From NCBI RefSeq assembly GCF_905404315.1, contig NC_066301.1, positions 7,130,001 through 7,194,000 on the forward strand: DNA of 64,000 nt, read 5' to 3'. The translations under genes and the position numbers were made by a program. Source of the stretch: Leptidea sinapis. Lineage: Eukaryota; Arthropoda; Insecta; Lepidoptera; Pieridae. The notes beneath the pieces were generated by a model that saw only the letters and a list, made by a program, of their open reading frames with translations, did not search any database and was not told where the DNA came from. Of this stretch, positions 35,274-47,100 are shown piece after piece (position 1 is the first letter of the stretch; each line of letters starts with the position of its first letter).

Positions 35274-38200
35274 ATGAAAATTAATATTATGTTATCATAT
35301 TTAAGAAACTGTAAATTTAGGCACTACATTATTACGCGGACATACTGTACGGAAATCCTACGCGAACAACCGAAGGAATTTGTTACTAGTGCTATTGGTT
35401 TGTACATTTTGTTATCTACTTTTTACCTTTTTAAATGATAATGATTTCAAAGGAAATTATTATAATATATTATATGTTATAACTTTTTTGATCATTTTAT
35501 AATTTATACAGATAGCGAAACAACTCTAGCAATTTACATTATTAAATACTATTGCATTTAAAAAACCGCTAGTATTTAGACTTTAATATTTTTATATTAT
35601 TACGCATATATGGTATAGATTTTAGTTTAGCTTAGTTAATTCAACCTTTTGCCAGATTATAAAAATATTCACTCACTTATATAAACAAAACAAAAACTTT
35701 TTGACATTCTTATAATACTTTTGTCTAGATTCAAGAGACTAAAGTTATACAAACGTTTAAATTAATAATATCTCGGAATACATCAGTATTTAAATATAAA
35801 AAAACTGCTAAAGAAATTATGTATGAAAATTTATATCTGTTTGGTAGAAGATATTGTAGGTACGGTTTATATTAATCATTATTGGAACTATGCTGCAAAT
35901 GGAAAAGGATGTATTTGTTTCTAATCTTTCTATGTGTCCTCCATTAATCTAAAAACAATTGTGACATGTTCTATATTGTGAATCTACTTATGAGCCATAT
36001 GTACCTACTTAATAACATTAATACCAATAATCTGAACATCACAGCTTTACAATATAAAGATCAAACTTAAATATCTGGTTTCCTAGAAAGGATTGAACAA
36101 GCTATTTAAAAAATACATGGGAAACTGTTTTCTAACTATTACATAATAATGAAGATTCATTTCCTAGTGCTTGAAAGCATGCCAACATAGTACTGGTTCA
36201 CATATAGTACCAAAAAGTCTTGAAAAATAAAACAGCCAAAGGTCTTTCTGAGATTTTTCACAACAAACTTTATGTAATGACACTATTTTGAAAATATATT
36301 ATAAAATTAATAAGTTGCTAGTTTAATCTGTTTTTGATTTACTTAGAACTTTCAGTTTCAACAAACATACGAGATGTTTGTATATCGTAGGTACTATCGA
36401 TAGCATCGATAACAACACATCCTCTGTACAAACAGACACAAGTTAGAAGTAAAAAGGCTCTCAATACGCTGAAAGCCAGCGCATACTGCGCCACTCATTA
36501 TTTGTGGGGAGAAATTGGTGGGGTGAAAAAGGAGTAAAGACTCAGCCAAAACCTGAGGTTGTCATGCGAATCGTAGCAATACGCATTGGTCTTTCCTTCA
36601 AGGCTCTAGCTGGTCACAAATCACGAACTACCCAAGCTTTGGTGGAATAAACACATCTTGTCATCATTATTTTCGTAAGATGTATCTCACCGATATCAGT
36701 CACCATAATGTAGAAGCAATCTATTGTTTCTTATGTAATTAGTCTTTTACATTTAGCAATTAGCATTGACATTTTGTACATTATGCACTTAACACTACTT
36801 GTTTTTTCGTTTTCTAAAGTAATAATGTAATGTGCAATTGTTTTATGTCCCAAATTAAACTAATAAATAAAATGGGATTATTGATAACAAAATATTTTTG
36901 TAGGTGACATAAATTTTATAGACTTTCATTCAACCTGGAAAAATGACGAAGAAGAAGCACTAAGAAAACAGGTTCTGGAGCATATGCGTGTGATTCCTGA
37001 TTTCATATCTGAAGCCGAAGAGAACTCTCTCCTGGCGGAGGTAGAGCCCCAGCTGAAGAGAATGAGATACGAGTTTGATCACTGGGATAATGTATGTACT
37101 ATTTATAAAGCGGTGTGGGACAATTATTATTTATATAGTATTTAGTAGCACTCGAAGTAGTATGTTATTTGTGGATGTTATGGGATAATATATATGTATT
37201 ATTTTGTAGCATTAGAACTAAATGTTATGCGCAGTCTGATCATTGAGACAAAACATGCTGTTTCACCTGACTCCTGCTGCCAAATTGCACCTTCGCACAA
37301 CACCCCACAAATAAGGATATGAACCCGACCTCCACAGTGTGGTTTTCAAGGAACTATCTTCCACGTATTGCAAAGCTGTGGAATAAGCATCCTTATTTCC
37401 AGGACAATACAACATTGGTTAAAAAAAGTGTGTACACCTTCCTTAAAGGTAGACAATGCTCCTATGATTCCTCTGGTGGCGCAAGATAATTTGGTGCTGT
37501 AGTGATCTCTTAACATATGGTGACTTGTACGATCATTAGTCCTCCTTTGTCCATAAAAAAACATAACATATAAGTACCATTTAGTAGCAGTTGACTAGCT
37601 GTTACACATAGTTTGATCATTGAGACAACATAATATGTACTACCTGTTTAGTAGCATTAACTATTTCTGCCTCATAACTGGTTCTGTTCTGGAGCTGGTA
37701 TAATAATCACACGACCCATTTCATCATGCTTAAGTCTCAGGTATTTAATAAATTGACTTAGGTAGTACACCATACGGTGATGAAGTCGACTGTGGCGCTG
37801 TATGGTTTGTTTGCCGCAAATACCGCAGTGTCTAAAGACGAAGGTTTTCAAGCAGTGTGTGTTGCCAGTGATGACTTACGGTACACAGACGTGGTCGCTA
37901 ACTATGGGCCTTATGAGAAAGCTCATGGTCGCTCAGAGGGCAATGGAGAGGGCTATGCTCGGAGTTTCCCTGCGAGATCGAATCAGAAATGAGGAGATCC
38001 GTAGGAGAAGCAAAGTAACCGACAAAGTCCAAACGATTGCGAAACTGAAGTGGCAGCGGGCAGGGCACATAGTTCGACGAACAGATGGCCGTTGGGGCAG
38101 TAAAGACCTCGAATGGCGACCAAGTACCGGAAGACGCAGTGTTGGCAGGCCTCTCACAAGATGGATCGACGATCTGGTCAAGATCGCCGGAATACGATGG

Positions 38201-40011
38201 ATGAGGGCAGCGCAGAACCGATCGTCGTGGAAATTTTTGGGGGAGGCCTTTGTCCAGCAGTGGACGTTTTCCGGCTGATGATGATGATGATGGATTGTTT
38301 ATCAAAGTATTACACACATATATTATATATTATGTTTTTTATTTATTTGTTCCTTGAAGTTTTCGAGGTCTTCAATAATTGTTGTCGCCACGAGTGCTAG
38401 GTCACTCATGTCATGTTATGTCCACAGGCTATACAGGGCTACCGGGAGACGGAGCGCGGCTCGTGGAGTGAGGCCAACAGTTCGACCCTGGCGCGAGTAC
38501 GAGCGGCAGCCTTCCCCCCGGGCGCTGCCCTGCTGCCCCACGTGCACGTACTGGACCTGGCCGCAGCAGGACACATCCGGCCGCATGTGGACGCCGTGCG
38601 GGTCAGTGCCAGTCGAAGATCTGCGGGCGTGTGTAGGGTCCTTGCGTATATCTAACGTTCATTTGCAGTTCTGCGGCGACACAATAGCGGGCCTGTGTTT
38701 GCTGTCGACGGCGGTAATGAGGCTGACGCATGAGGAGCGGCCGCACATCGCGTTCGATGCCTTGCTGCAGAGACGCTGCCTGTACATCATGAGGTGAGGA
38801 TGGTGTAGGCTGAGGATCCGCAGGGGCTATTGCTAAAAAACTTTGACGTATGAGAGAAATTTTATTACATTGTCGTCACGATTTTCGGTTACGCGCCATT
38901 TTGTTTTAGTTTATAACTAAGTTCAGTATAGTGTCGTTAAGCATGATATATTAGTTTGAAAGTGATAAAAAAAACTACGTTTAAAAAACTGAAAAGTATC
39001 AAATAATTAAAATTTTACTTTAATACACCTTTACCTTTAATATTAATAAAGTACTATTATTTATATGTGCTACCTATTGATAGGTTTTAAATCGGTGCCA
39101 AGCCCGAAACAAAATTAAACTTAATATTATAAACAGCTTACCCACTGTAATTATCTGGCCAGGCGTGTCTGTCCCCTTGTGTTGATTTGTTCTAGACGAA
39201 GCTATCCCGCTCAAAGTCACGCGTGTCGAGTGTAGGTACTTACTATTACATTTGGCTTGGCACCGACTTCAAAGCTATTAATATGTAGCACATACAAATA
39301 AGAGCATTTAATTAATATTAAAGGTGTACTAAATTATATTTTTAGTTATTTGATACTTTTCACTTTTTGAAGTCGGTTTTTTAAACGTATTTTTTTTTGT
39401 TACTTTTTAGTGTCAGTTAATAATTATATATAATCAACCGGAATGAAAACTCCTAAAAAAGCCGTACATAAAAAAACAATTATATCATCGAGGTAAACAA
39501 AATTTTCATAAAAAATGTTCATAAAAAGAAAACTACTGGGCCAAACTATGTAAATTTTTTATGGGACCAAATGGCAAATATTTTGCATCGAACTAAAGAA
39601 AAATTACGTAAGCCGGATCATAAATCTCACAGTAATTGGTAAAAATACCGATCGAATTGATAACCTCCTCCTTTTTGAAGTCGGTTAATCCGTATAAAAT
39701 AAAACTACTAAAATAGCTTTAATTTAATACGGATTTATTTTCTTAAGCCTTATTTACCCAATTTCTGTGAAGTTAAGAACTTTTACTACTAGTAAAATGA
39801 TATGCCATAAAGAAGATTCACTTCAAAGTTACACGTGTGTACTCCGGTACACATATATATACTGTCGTTGTGTCGCAGCGGCGCGGCACGCTACAGCTTC
39901 AAGCACGCCGTGCTGGGTAATGAGGACAGCACGTGGTGTGGCCGCCGGGTGCAGAGACTCCGCCGGGTGGCCGTCATATGCCGCGAGGCACCTCCCGCTC
40001 ATGCAGCCTGA
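35274..40011 (+). CDS. ALKBH7: ALKBH7, mitochondrial AlkB-family dioxygenase, five exons
   Basis: Exons are 35274-35397, 36904-37091, 38428-38601, 38669-38793 and 39879-40011; all introns are GT-AG and the joined frame is 247 aa. The product belongs to the Fe(II)/2-oxoglutarate AlkB family, ALKBH7 branch. In animals this is a mitochondrial protein tied to programmed necrosis, fatty-acid metabolism and, in some reports, mitochondrial tRNA demethylation. Visible support: a basic N-terminus suited to import; RRMRYEFDHWD-type helix (as KRMRYEFDHW); AIQGYRETERGSWSEAN; VHVLDL; iron ligands H157 and D159 in RPHVDAV; FCGDTIAGLCLLS; H213 in YSFKHAVL; and the RRVAVICR arginine segment (232-239) for 2-oxoglutarate. 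The start ATG is the first in frame, and length is close to the vertebrate protein. Exons 3-5 are much richer in GC than exons 1-2. Introns 2 and 4 hold transposon pieces; intron 1 (1.5 kb) shows nothing recognisable. No clean AATAAA was seen after the stop. Confidence 0.93.
37255..37560 (+). mobile_element. Jockey-like LINE 3' end in ALKBH7 intron 2
   Basis: Diverged copy with CCACAGTGTGGTTTTCAAGG, CACCTTCCTTAAAGG and a terminal poly(A). Confidence 0.75.
37765..38293 (+). mobile_element. RTE-clade LINE 3' part in ALKBH7 intron 2
   Basis: The frame at 37802-38278 encodes VLPVMTYGTQTWSLT, QRAMERAMLGVSLRDR, KWQRAGHIVRRTDGRW and VGRPLTRWIDDLVKIAG, the C-terminal region of RTE ORF2. It ends with a (TGA)n microsatellite at 38274-38292. 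A frameshift near 37810 separates a few upstream codons. It is 5'-truncated. Confidence 0.85.
38965..39399. mobile_element. MITE with roughly 120-bp inverted arms in ALKBH7 intron 4
   Basis: The arms share TACGTTTAAAAAAC, GAAAAGTATCAAATAA and TATRTGTGCTAC in inverted order. The right arm carries an extra CGACTTCAAAAAG. The centre is unique. Confidence 0.75.
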
Positions 40012-40527
40012 AGCTGATCTAGAGGATCTGCTGCGTATCTTGAGCGAATATGCGCCATTATCGCGACCAAAATATTCGCTTAATCCCGATACTAATATTA
40101 ATTATTTTCCTTTACTTCGACGATGTTGTTATTTAATTCTAGTTCAATGTGCCTTAACGAGTATTATTTAATTATACGACGGTTATAAAATGTTATTCAT
40201 GTTTGTATTATTGTATGGTGTAGCGTCGGCTTTAAGTTTTCCCCCTTCACATCGGCAGACCAATGAGCGCGAACCGTGTCGTGTATAAAAATCGAATGGT
40301 CTCCCAAGAGAGGTCAGTCCGGGTTTCAGGTACACGTGGAATTAGAACTACTTTTATGTATCAATGCCTATTTACTGTGCCATTTTCTATAAACACACTA
40401 ACCCCCACCATAACGTGTGATTTCTTCAAACGATGCCGCTGCAAAATTTTTCACCTCGCCTTCGTAGTACCAACGGTGGTCTCCACCATACAGACATATC
40501 CTGAATTCAACGGAAAACATTCATTTC
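40012..40527. other. downstream flank of ALKBH7
   Basis: Only a weak TATAAA-like signal near 40186 could serve for polyadenylation. A 95-codon frame at 40263-40550 has no known motif and overlaps the RTE remnant. Confidence 0.4.
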
Positions 40528-40665
40528 AGCCGGAAGTCGTCCACTGCTAGACAAAAGCCTCCTCCAAAAATCGCCATCGATCTTGACAAGATCATCGGTC
40601 CATCTGGTGGAAGGACCCTTTCTTCCGGTCCGTTGTCGCCATTCGAGGACTTTACTGCTAATTTT
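40528..40665 (-). mobile_element. RTE-clade LINE C-terminal remnant
   Basis: The minus strand encodes VLEWRQRTGRKG, then TRWTDDLVKI and WRRLLSSSGRL, with deletions relative to 46318-46600. Confidence 0.7.
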
Positions 40666-41063
40666 TGAGCAAAGCTAAGCTCTAGATTCTAGACTATACT
40701 TGACAAATGTATACACTTCAGAAAACGCACAAAATTTAGATTATATAAATTGTGCCATTAACAATTGCCAAAAACTACTTACTTATGGTTTAGGAATTAG
40801 CTTAGTTTTTGCTCCACATAGACAAAATATTAAGTAAAAGATATAAATGGCTAAATTTTATTTTACGACTTGATAAAACATTTTGATAGCATCGAGTGTG
40901 TATAAAATCTTACTGCAGTGTTTGGGAGTCCTTTATAAAATTAGTCTTAATATCTTTAAAAAGGTTGGTATGACGAGATTATCAGTCGTTTGAGGTACCT
41001 ACTCTAGGCACGCATGTAATAAACACAAGTGTCAGATTAAGGCTAGCCTCCCTTAATAGTTTT
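40666..41063. other. no gene seen
   Basis: AT-rich, no motif. Confidence 0.5.
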
Positions 41064-41188
41064 TTATGCAACTGTTGTGTAATAAGGGGTATTAAAACAC
41101 GAATGTGGGTTTATCACACGAGACAAAGCCGAGTGTGATAATAGTATCACATGAGTGTTTTAATACCTAATTATCAACAGTTGCATAC
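41064..41188. mobile_element. foldback element of about 125 bp
   Basis: The left arm starts TTATGCAACTGTTG and the right arm ends CAACAGTTGCATA. Pairing continues through GGTATTAAAACAC and TTATCACAC, so almost the whole segment can fold. Confidence 0.7.
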
Positions 41189-42124
41189 AAGACTATCTAC
41201 ACCCAGAATATGAATTCTCTAAAATATACTGAAACAGTTAACTTACTGCTAACATTAAAACAGCCAGTCCTAGTAGTAACCTAATATCATCCATTACTGA
41301 TTATATACAAATAAACTAAGTATTAATGAAATAATTATTTATTGTAGTAGTAATTTACATTTTGTATCGTGCAATTATTAAAATTCACTTGAATATTATG
41401 TTCTTTTGCAGCGTTTAAAATATCCGGCGGTGTGCTGTCAAAACTTGAATCGCTCATTTTTTCAAGAAAAATGGCGGGTTTTCAAATAACCTATTTTTTT
41501 TTACGGCGCGCCACGTTCTGATAGTGTGGAGCGCGCGTAAACGAAAATGTTCTTTTTTTGAAATTCATACAGGTACCACGCATCGTGCAATTGGAATGTG
41601 GCTGTTTGTTGAAACTCTTTGCGCATGAAGGGATCGAAAAAAAAACAAGGAGTGTTGTTATGAAATTCAGTACAACGTTACAACACTCGTTTGGATGATG
41701 TAATGGTTATTACGACATTGGGTGTTTTAATGTCGGTAATAAGCTGTTTCAGAATCTTTACGGTACCCCAGTCGTATCTTATAAGGAACATTTTAATTTG
41801 AAAGCATATTGGGACGTTGTTCCTGGTTTACATCTTAGTTACGACTAGAATTCACATTCGTAATATAAATAGAGATGCAGACCCAATTACAGGCAAACAC
41901 AGCTTGCGTTAAAACAATATCGCACGGTATGGATACGTATTAAATATTAATAAGAATATGGAAGACTAATAATTATTATGAAAATGAATATAAATTACTT
42001 TTAAATTGACTTAAAGAATCAGAAAAAATATCTATATCAGAAGAATGACAGTTGTTGTGTCCGCCCAAATTGGTCCTGGTACTCATTATATAAGAGCGCC
42101 TATAATTACTTAATCTATAATTAG
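41189..42124. other. no gene seen
   Basis: It contains TGTTTTAATGTCGGTAATAA near 41729, reminiscent of the foldback arm. No coding signal was seen. Confidence 0.45.
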
Positions 42125-42783
42125 GTCTGGAAATTTAAAAAAAAAAAGCTGAAAGTTTAAGTCTTCCTGCATTAAAAGGTCACATCGACAGGACAGTTGA
42201 CCACGCGAAACAATTTTAAGTCGTCAGCAAAAAGTGAGAACTGAGAATGTTAAATAAACTTAGAGAGATCATTTACTAACGCCAAGTATTGGACCTAAGT
42301 AAGAACCTTGTGGAACCCCTGACGCCGAAACCGCAAACCGTAACTTTCTGGCTTCTAGAAGACAGATAGGAATCAAACCAAGTCACCTAGCTTCCATGAA
42401 TGCCAAGATGGTATAATTTATGTAAAAGTAGGCCGTGGTCAACTTTGTCGAAAGCTTTGCTGATGTCTGTGTAGACGGCGTCGATTTGATGATCTTTGTC
42501 TACGTTGTCGGTGAGATAGGAGACGTAAACAGGAAGGTTCGATGTGGTGGACATACTACTACTAAAGCCATGCTGATGAGGAGTTAATATTGATTTTAGG
42601 GGGTTTGAGAGAAAGGGGCACAAGATCCATTCGAACACCTTGCTACAGGAACTCAACGAGATCGGACGGTAGTTTTGTATATCGGAAACATCTTTAAGTA
42701 TAGGTACAACACTAGCATTCTTCCAGATTCGCGGAAAAGTGCCTGTTTTCAAGAAGCGATTAATATGAATCACGTGACCAATT
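42125..42783 (-). mobile_element. decayed LINE reverse transcriptase fragment
   Basis: The frame at 42387-42773 encodes NRFLKTGTFPRIWKNASVVP, NYRPISLSSCSKVFEWIL, HQHGFSSSMSTTSNL and YTDISKAFDKVDHGLLLHKL, which are RT blocks 1-3 of a Jockey/CR1-type element. Further on, in another frame, FADDLKLF is visible near 42220. Both ends are missing. Confidence 0.85.
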
Positions 42784-43277
42784 TTGTGTTCTTAACTCAA
42801 TTTTGACATGATTGTGGTTTGGAAAGTTTTTCTGAAATTACGTCCATTAGAACATGGCGGGCATAGAACCGGGTGCTCCGTTGCGGGAGTGAACGGTTCT
42901 AGACATATAAAGGTTAGCAACGCATGGAGAACAAAGATCGAACATTGATTTCCAAGATTTATTATTAAAACAACAAATATTGATCGATCACCTAGTGAAC
43001 AACAGTAGGTGTAGTCCATTCAACAGCCTGTTAGTCACTCCAACACCTGTGCCATAACTAACAAAGTGTCTGTCGTATGTAACTGCACTATCTACATAAT
43101 GGAAACTTTATTGAGTAGGCGATGCTCCTCGTCACATCCCTTTGCCTAAATTGGATCATTTTTATAAAAAACAATTGCTCATTTATTCTCAAAGTATACA
43201 TTAGTTATCGTATGTTCAAATACATTGGTTATTGTCTTTTGCTTCAATACTATCTACATCGATAAACAATCTATCGA
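42784..43277. other. no gene seen
   Basis: A 75-codon minus frame has no clear motif. Confidence 0.45.
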
Positions 43278-43440
43278 TTATGCTGCATTTAGTGCTCGAC
43301 CGATGGTCAGCGCTGATGTCGGTCGAGCGTATCTTGTATCCGTACGCGCTGACAATGTTGCGTTTAGTGCTCAGCTGACTGCAAACTTGATTCCGCGTAT
43401 ACAATTGCGAAGCAAAATGAATGCATTTTAACCTATTTAA
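43278..43440. repeat. repeat with strong hairpin
   Basis: It contains GCTCGACCGA and TCGGTCGAGC around a short loop (about 43295-43330). The GTTTAGTGCTCAGCTGACTG block is shared with the 31305-31355 spacer, and a related hairpin occurs at 44075-44112. Confidence 0.6.
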
Positions 43441-43525
43441 TATGTGCGTACTACTAATTACGCAAACGATTACGGAATAAAAGACGGAGAAGATATCATG
43501 TTCACCCAATTATTATTGAGATTTA

Positions 43526-43830
43526 CCAGTGGGGGGCTCCTTTGCAGAGGATGCCGGCTAAATTATGGGAACAACAACTGTGGCTATTTCAGCCGTGTGG
43601 CAGTAATGTGTAAATATTATTTTGTTTCAGTTCAGCTAGTGAAATTTCTGGACAAATGAGACTTAACATCTCATGTCTGTTTCTAAGGTGACAAGCGCAA
43701 TTGTAGTGCCGCTCAGAGTTTTTGTGTTTTTCAAGAATCCAGAGCGGCACTGCATTGTAATGGGCTAGGCGTATCAATTACCATCAGCTGAACGTCCTGC
43801 TCGTCTCGTCCGTTATTAACAAAAAAAAAA
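43526..43830 (+). mobile_element. SINE-A copy, near full length
   Basis: Both ends are present; short deletion around the GGGCGCCGTAGC block. Confidence 0.85.
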
Positions 43831-44171
43831 GACTGGCAAATTGAAGGAGAAATTTGTACAATCGAAGTTGCCAGAACACGAATTTTTTTTTAGGATTTTT
43901 GATGACGATGTTACACACGCGCGTACGGTAAGTCGCTCAGTTTGTACGCACTAATTTTTCGCCATAGCGCGTCAACGGACCATCGTATCACGACGTAACT
44001 ATACGTGCGCAACAATTCATTAGAGCTGGACTGAACGTGTTCATAATATATTTTCATAGTTATAGCTACTCTCGACCGAAGTCAGAGCTGACTGTCGGTC
44101 GATCACTAAATGCAGCCTTAGACCGCCATGGCTGTTTATCGTACACTATACACGAGCAGGTGTCCTGCCGA

Positions 44172-47100
44172 TCACGCGAGCTGCTCCATCTCGTCATCCT
44201 CCAATTCGTCCAGCTCGAGGTACTCCACGTGGCCCTCCTCGGGCACCTCGTCCGCCTCCACTTCATCCTCACTCTCGACCTGCGGATACCCAAACACCAC
44301 ACCGCATTAAATTCAAACGTATATAGTTTTTTCAATAGGAGTTTTAAATCTAATGTTCGTTCATAACTGAACGTCAAATCTGGTAGATTTGACGTAGAAG
44401 AAAATTGCCTCAGACGTGAGAAAAAAGAGAGCATAAAACTAAGGACTCTTTTTAAAACTGCAGAACATAATACAGTTATGGTTCTTAATATATAAGAAAT
44501 CACAAACATACAAAGGATAAATTATACTGCTAGATTGAACCTTCTTGGGGTTGATCCACACATAACAAATTCGAAACAACTTATGGAGTAAAAGAGAAAG
44601 AAGTTGTGTGGCGCGGCGAGTGAGAGAGAGAAGGAAAACCTCACGTTTGCCGTTTTATTTGGACAAGGCCTCGTAACCACTGTTGCTCAAAACATCTGTC
44701 TCACTTTAACACAAAAGAGAAAATTAGATGAGAAATATAGTTCTAACATTCAACACGAGTGCGTGGCGCTATTTGCAATTGCGCGCCATTTTCATATTAG
44801 AAACGTCAAAAGTGTTGCGAACTTCCGACTGATACTTAAAAACAAAGTAATAATTGCAATACAAGCGAGGAATCCGACATTTATTAAGTGATCTATTCTA
44901 CCTGATATCTTGAATGAGGTTCAAATTGCAGAAAATGGACTTCCAGAGAGTACCTACCTACTGATGACGATCACATAAATCGCCCTCCGTTACTTAGGCC
45001 GATATAATGCTGGTTAAAAATTATTATTTTATATAACTATTAGTCATATAAAATTATTTGCAGGCGTTAAAATATAATGGGCTAACCCGATAAGTTATTC
45101 TTATCGCCTTGTATTGGGACGCGTGAATTGCAATTTACATACAAACTTCTATCGCTGGTAAAACATACGTCCATTGACAAACAGCTGTAGCGTGTACGGA
45201 TAAGGAGAGTTACCGTCAATAAGTTTATTGGGACAGAAAAGTCAATGATAGTTACAATTTTTATCTCAACTATCCACATCTAGAGATAGACTGAATATTG
45301 GGAACGGCCGTTAGGATATAATTTAAAGTTGGCATACTCACACACCACACACACACATACACACCCAAACACATACGCGCTTGCTCGTACATAAACACAC
45401 GTACATTAATTTTTAACCAATAAATTAATAGTAATGTAAACAAAGATTATATTCGTTTACATTTTTAGTTAATTCAAGTCAGAATTTTGTGTATCTATCT
45501 ACATTAAATAGTGAAATAGTGGAAGAGCGGTGTATTTGAATACAGGCATTAATCGCTCATCGGAGGACACAAGCCCAAATTATGTTAATAATTGTTTAAA
45601 ATAATGTAAATAAATATGTTTTTGATTTGAAAGTCGTAGTGTAACGTGGGCGATATAAACGTACCGGCGAGGGAGGCCGCCGGCGGTGTACACGGGCGTG
45701 CCGCCGCATGGCCGCCAAAGACCCGAACCTGCAACCAACCACACGTTAACGATACGCGGGTGAGGCACACTATGGTAGTGGGTGATCACGACCATTCATA
45801 CGATGACGACCCATATAGCCCAGTGGGTATTGACCCTGCCTACTGAGCTAGAGGTCCCGGGTTGGAATCCCGGTAGGTACAAACATTTATGTGATGAATA
45901 TGTATGTTTGTTGTTGTACCCATAGTTCAGGCTATGCCTAGTTTGGGGCAAGGTAATTTGTGTAAAAGTGTGTCAATGTTATTATTAGTATTATACTTTG
46001 TTATCACAACAGTCTTTTTAAGTATATTATCGCGCTAATTTTGAAGATCATCGTAGATCGTATCAACCTGGACACACCGCGCAAGGAAGAGGGTTCCTTG
46101 AACTGTGGAGGTCACCAATGAGTATGATATATTAGATATGTGACATGTCCGTCAGGTCTACCAGCTAGCTCTTTGGCAAACCGATACCGGCGTGCGGGTC
46201 ACGCAGGAGTAGCGCGAGCTCTAACGGCCGACCAGGGTATGTGATGACGTCACATGCCGCACTTCACTCCTGAACCGCAAGCACGTGGCGGCTGCAGCGC
46301 GGTATGTCAGCGGGTGATCACCTCATTATCATCATCAGCCGGAAGACGTTATCTATTTATTGCTTGACAAAGACCTCTCTCAAAGATCTCCACGACGACG
46401 GTCCTGCGCTGCCCTCGTTACGTATTCCGGCGATTATGACCAGATCGTCGGTCCATCTTGTTGGGCGCCTACCAATGCTGCGTCTTCCGGTACGTGGTTG
46501 CCATTTAAGGACTTTTCTGCCCCACCGGCCATCTTTCCGTCGAACTATGTGCCCTGCCCACTGCCACTTCAGTTTCTCAATCATTTTATTGACCAAGGAT
46601 GGACAGTGTCTCTCGCTCCTAGCTAGTTACAATGTCCACCTTCAACGACTGAACCCTCGGGGTGAGAGGTGGAAAGGCAATATTATAGACGAAAATCGGG
46701 AGGTTACTGACTTTCGGTCGCACTTGTCGCACGGCACCTCGGACGGCGGCTCTGGAGCAGCGTCACACTCCGTGCTGAAACCACAGTTAAATCTGTACAT
46801 TGAGTTTTTTTTAAAACAATACTTATTTCTGTGAGTGCTACAAACAATACCGAAGCCAAAAAAGGCGTTAATAGAATTTCTATCTGTTTGTCTGTATGTA
46901 TGTCTGATCAAAACGCATTTGTAATATACCTATAATATCAATATAGTGTACCCGTGACATTACAATGTCACTAAAACCAGGCCGTTAATTTGGAAAAAAT
47001 TAAGTCGATTGACAATCTATCGTTTTATTATAATATGACGGCTTTGATAATATGTCTGCGTCATATATAACAACAAAAATTCATTCAAATGAATATTAAC

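Noticed and set aside
37898..38317. 139-codon minus ORF
   Set aside because: Antisense shadow of an RTE fragment.
38354..38797. 147-codon + ORF
   Set aside because: A shadow frame over ALKBH7 exons 3 and 4; the real exons lie in a spliced frame.
46304..46834. 176-codon + ORF
   Set aside because: Antisense of an RTE fragment and of zinc-finger exon 6; no protein family recognised in this frame.
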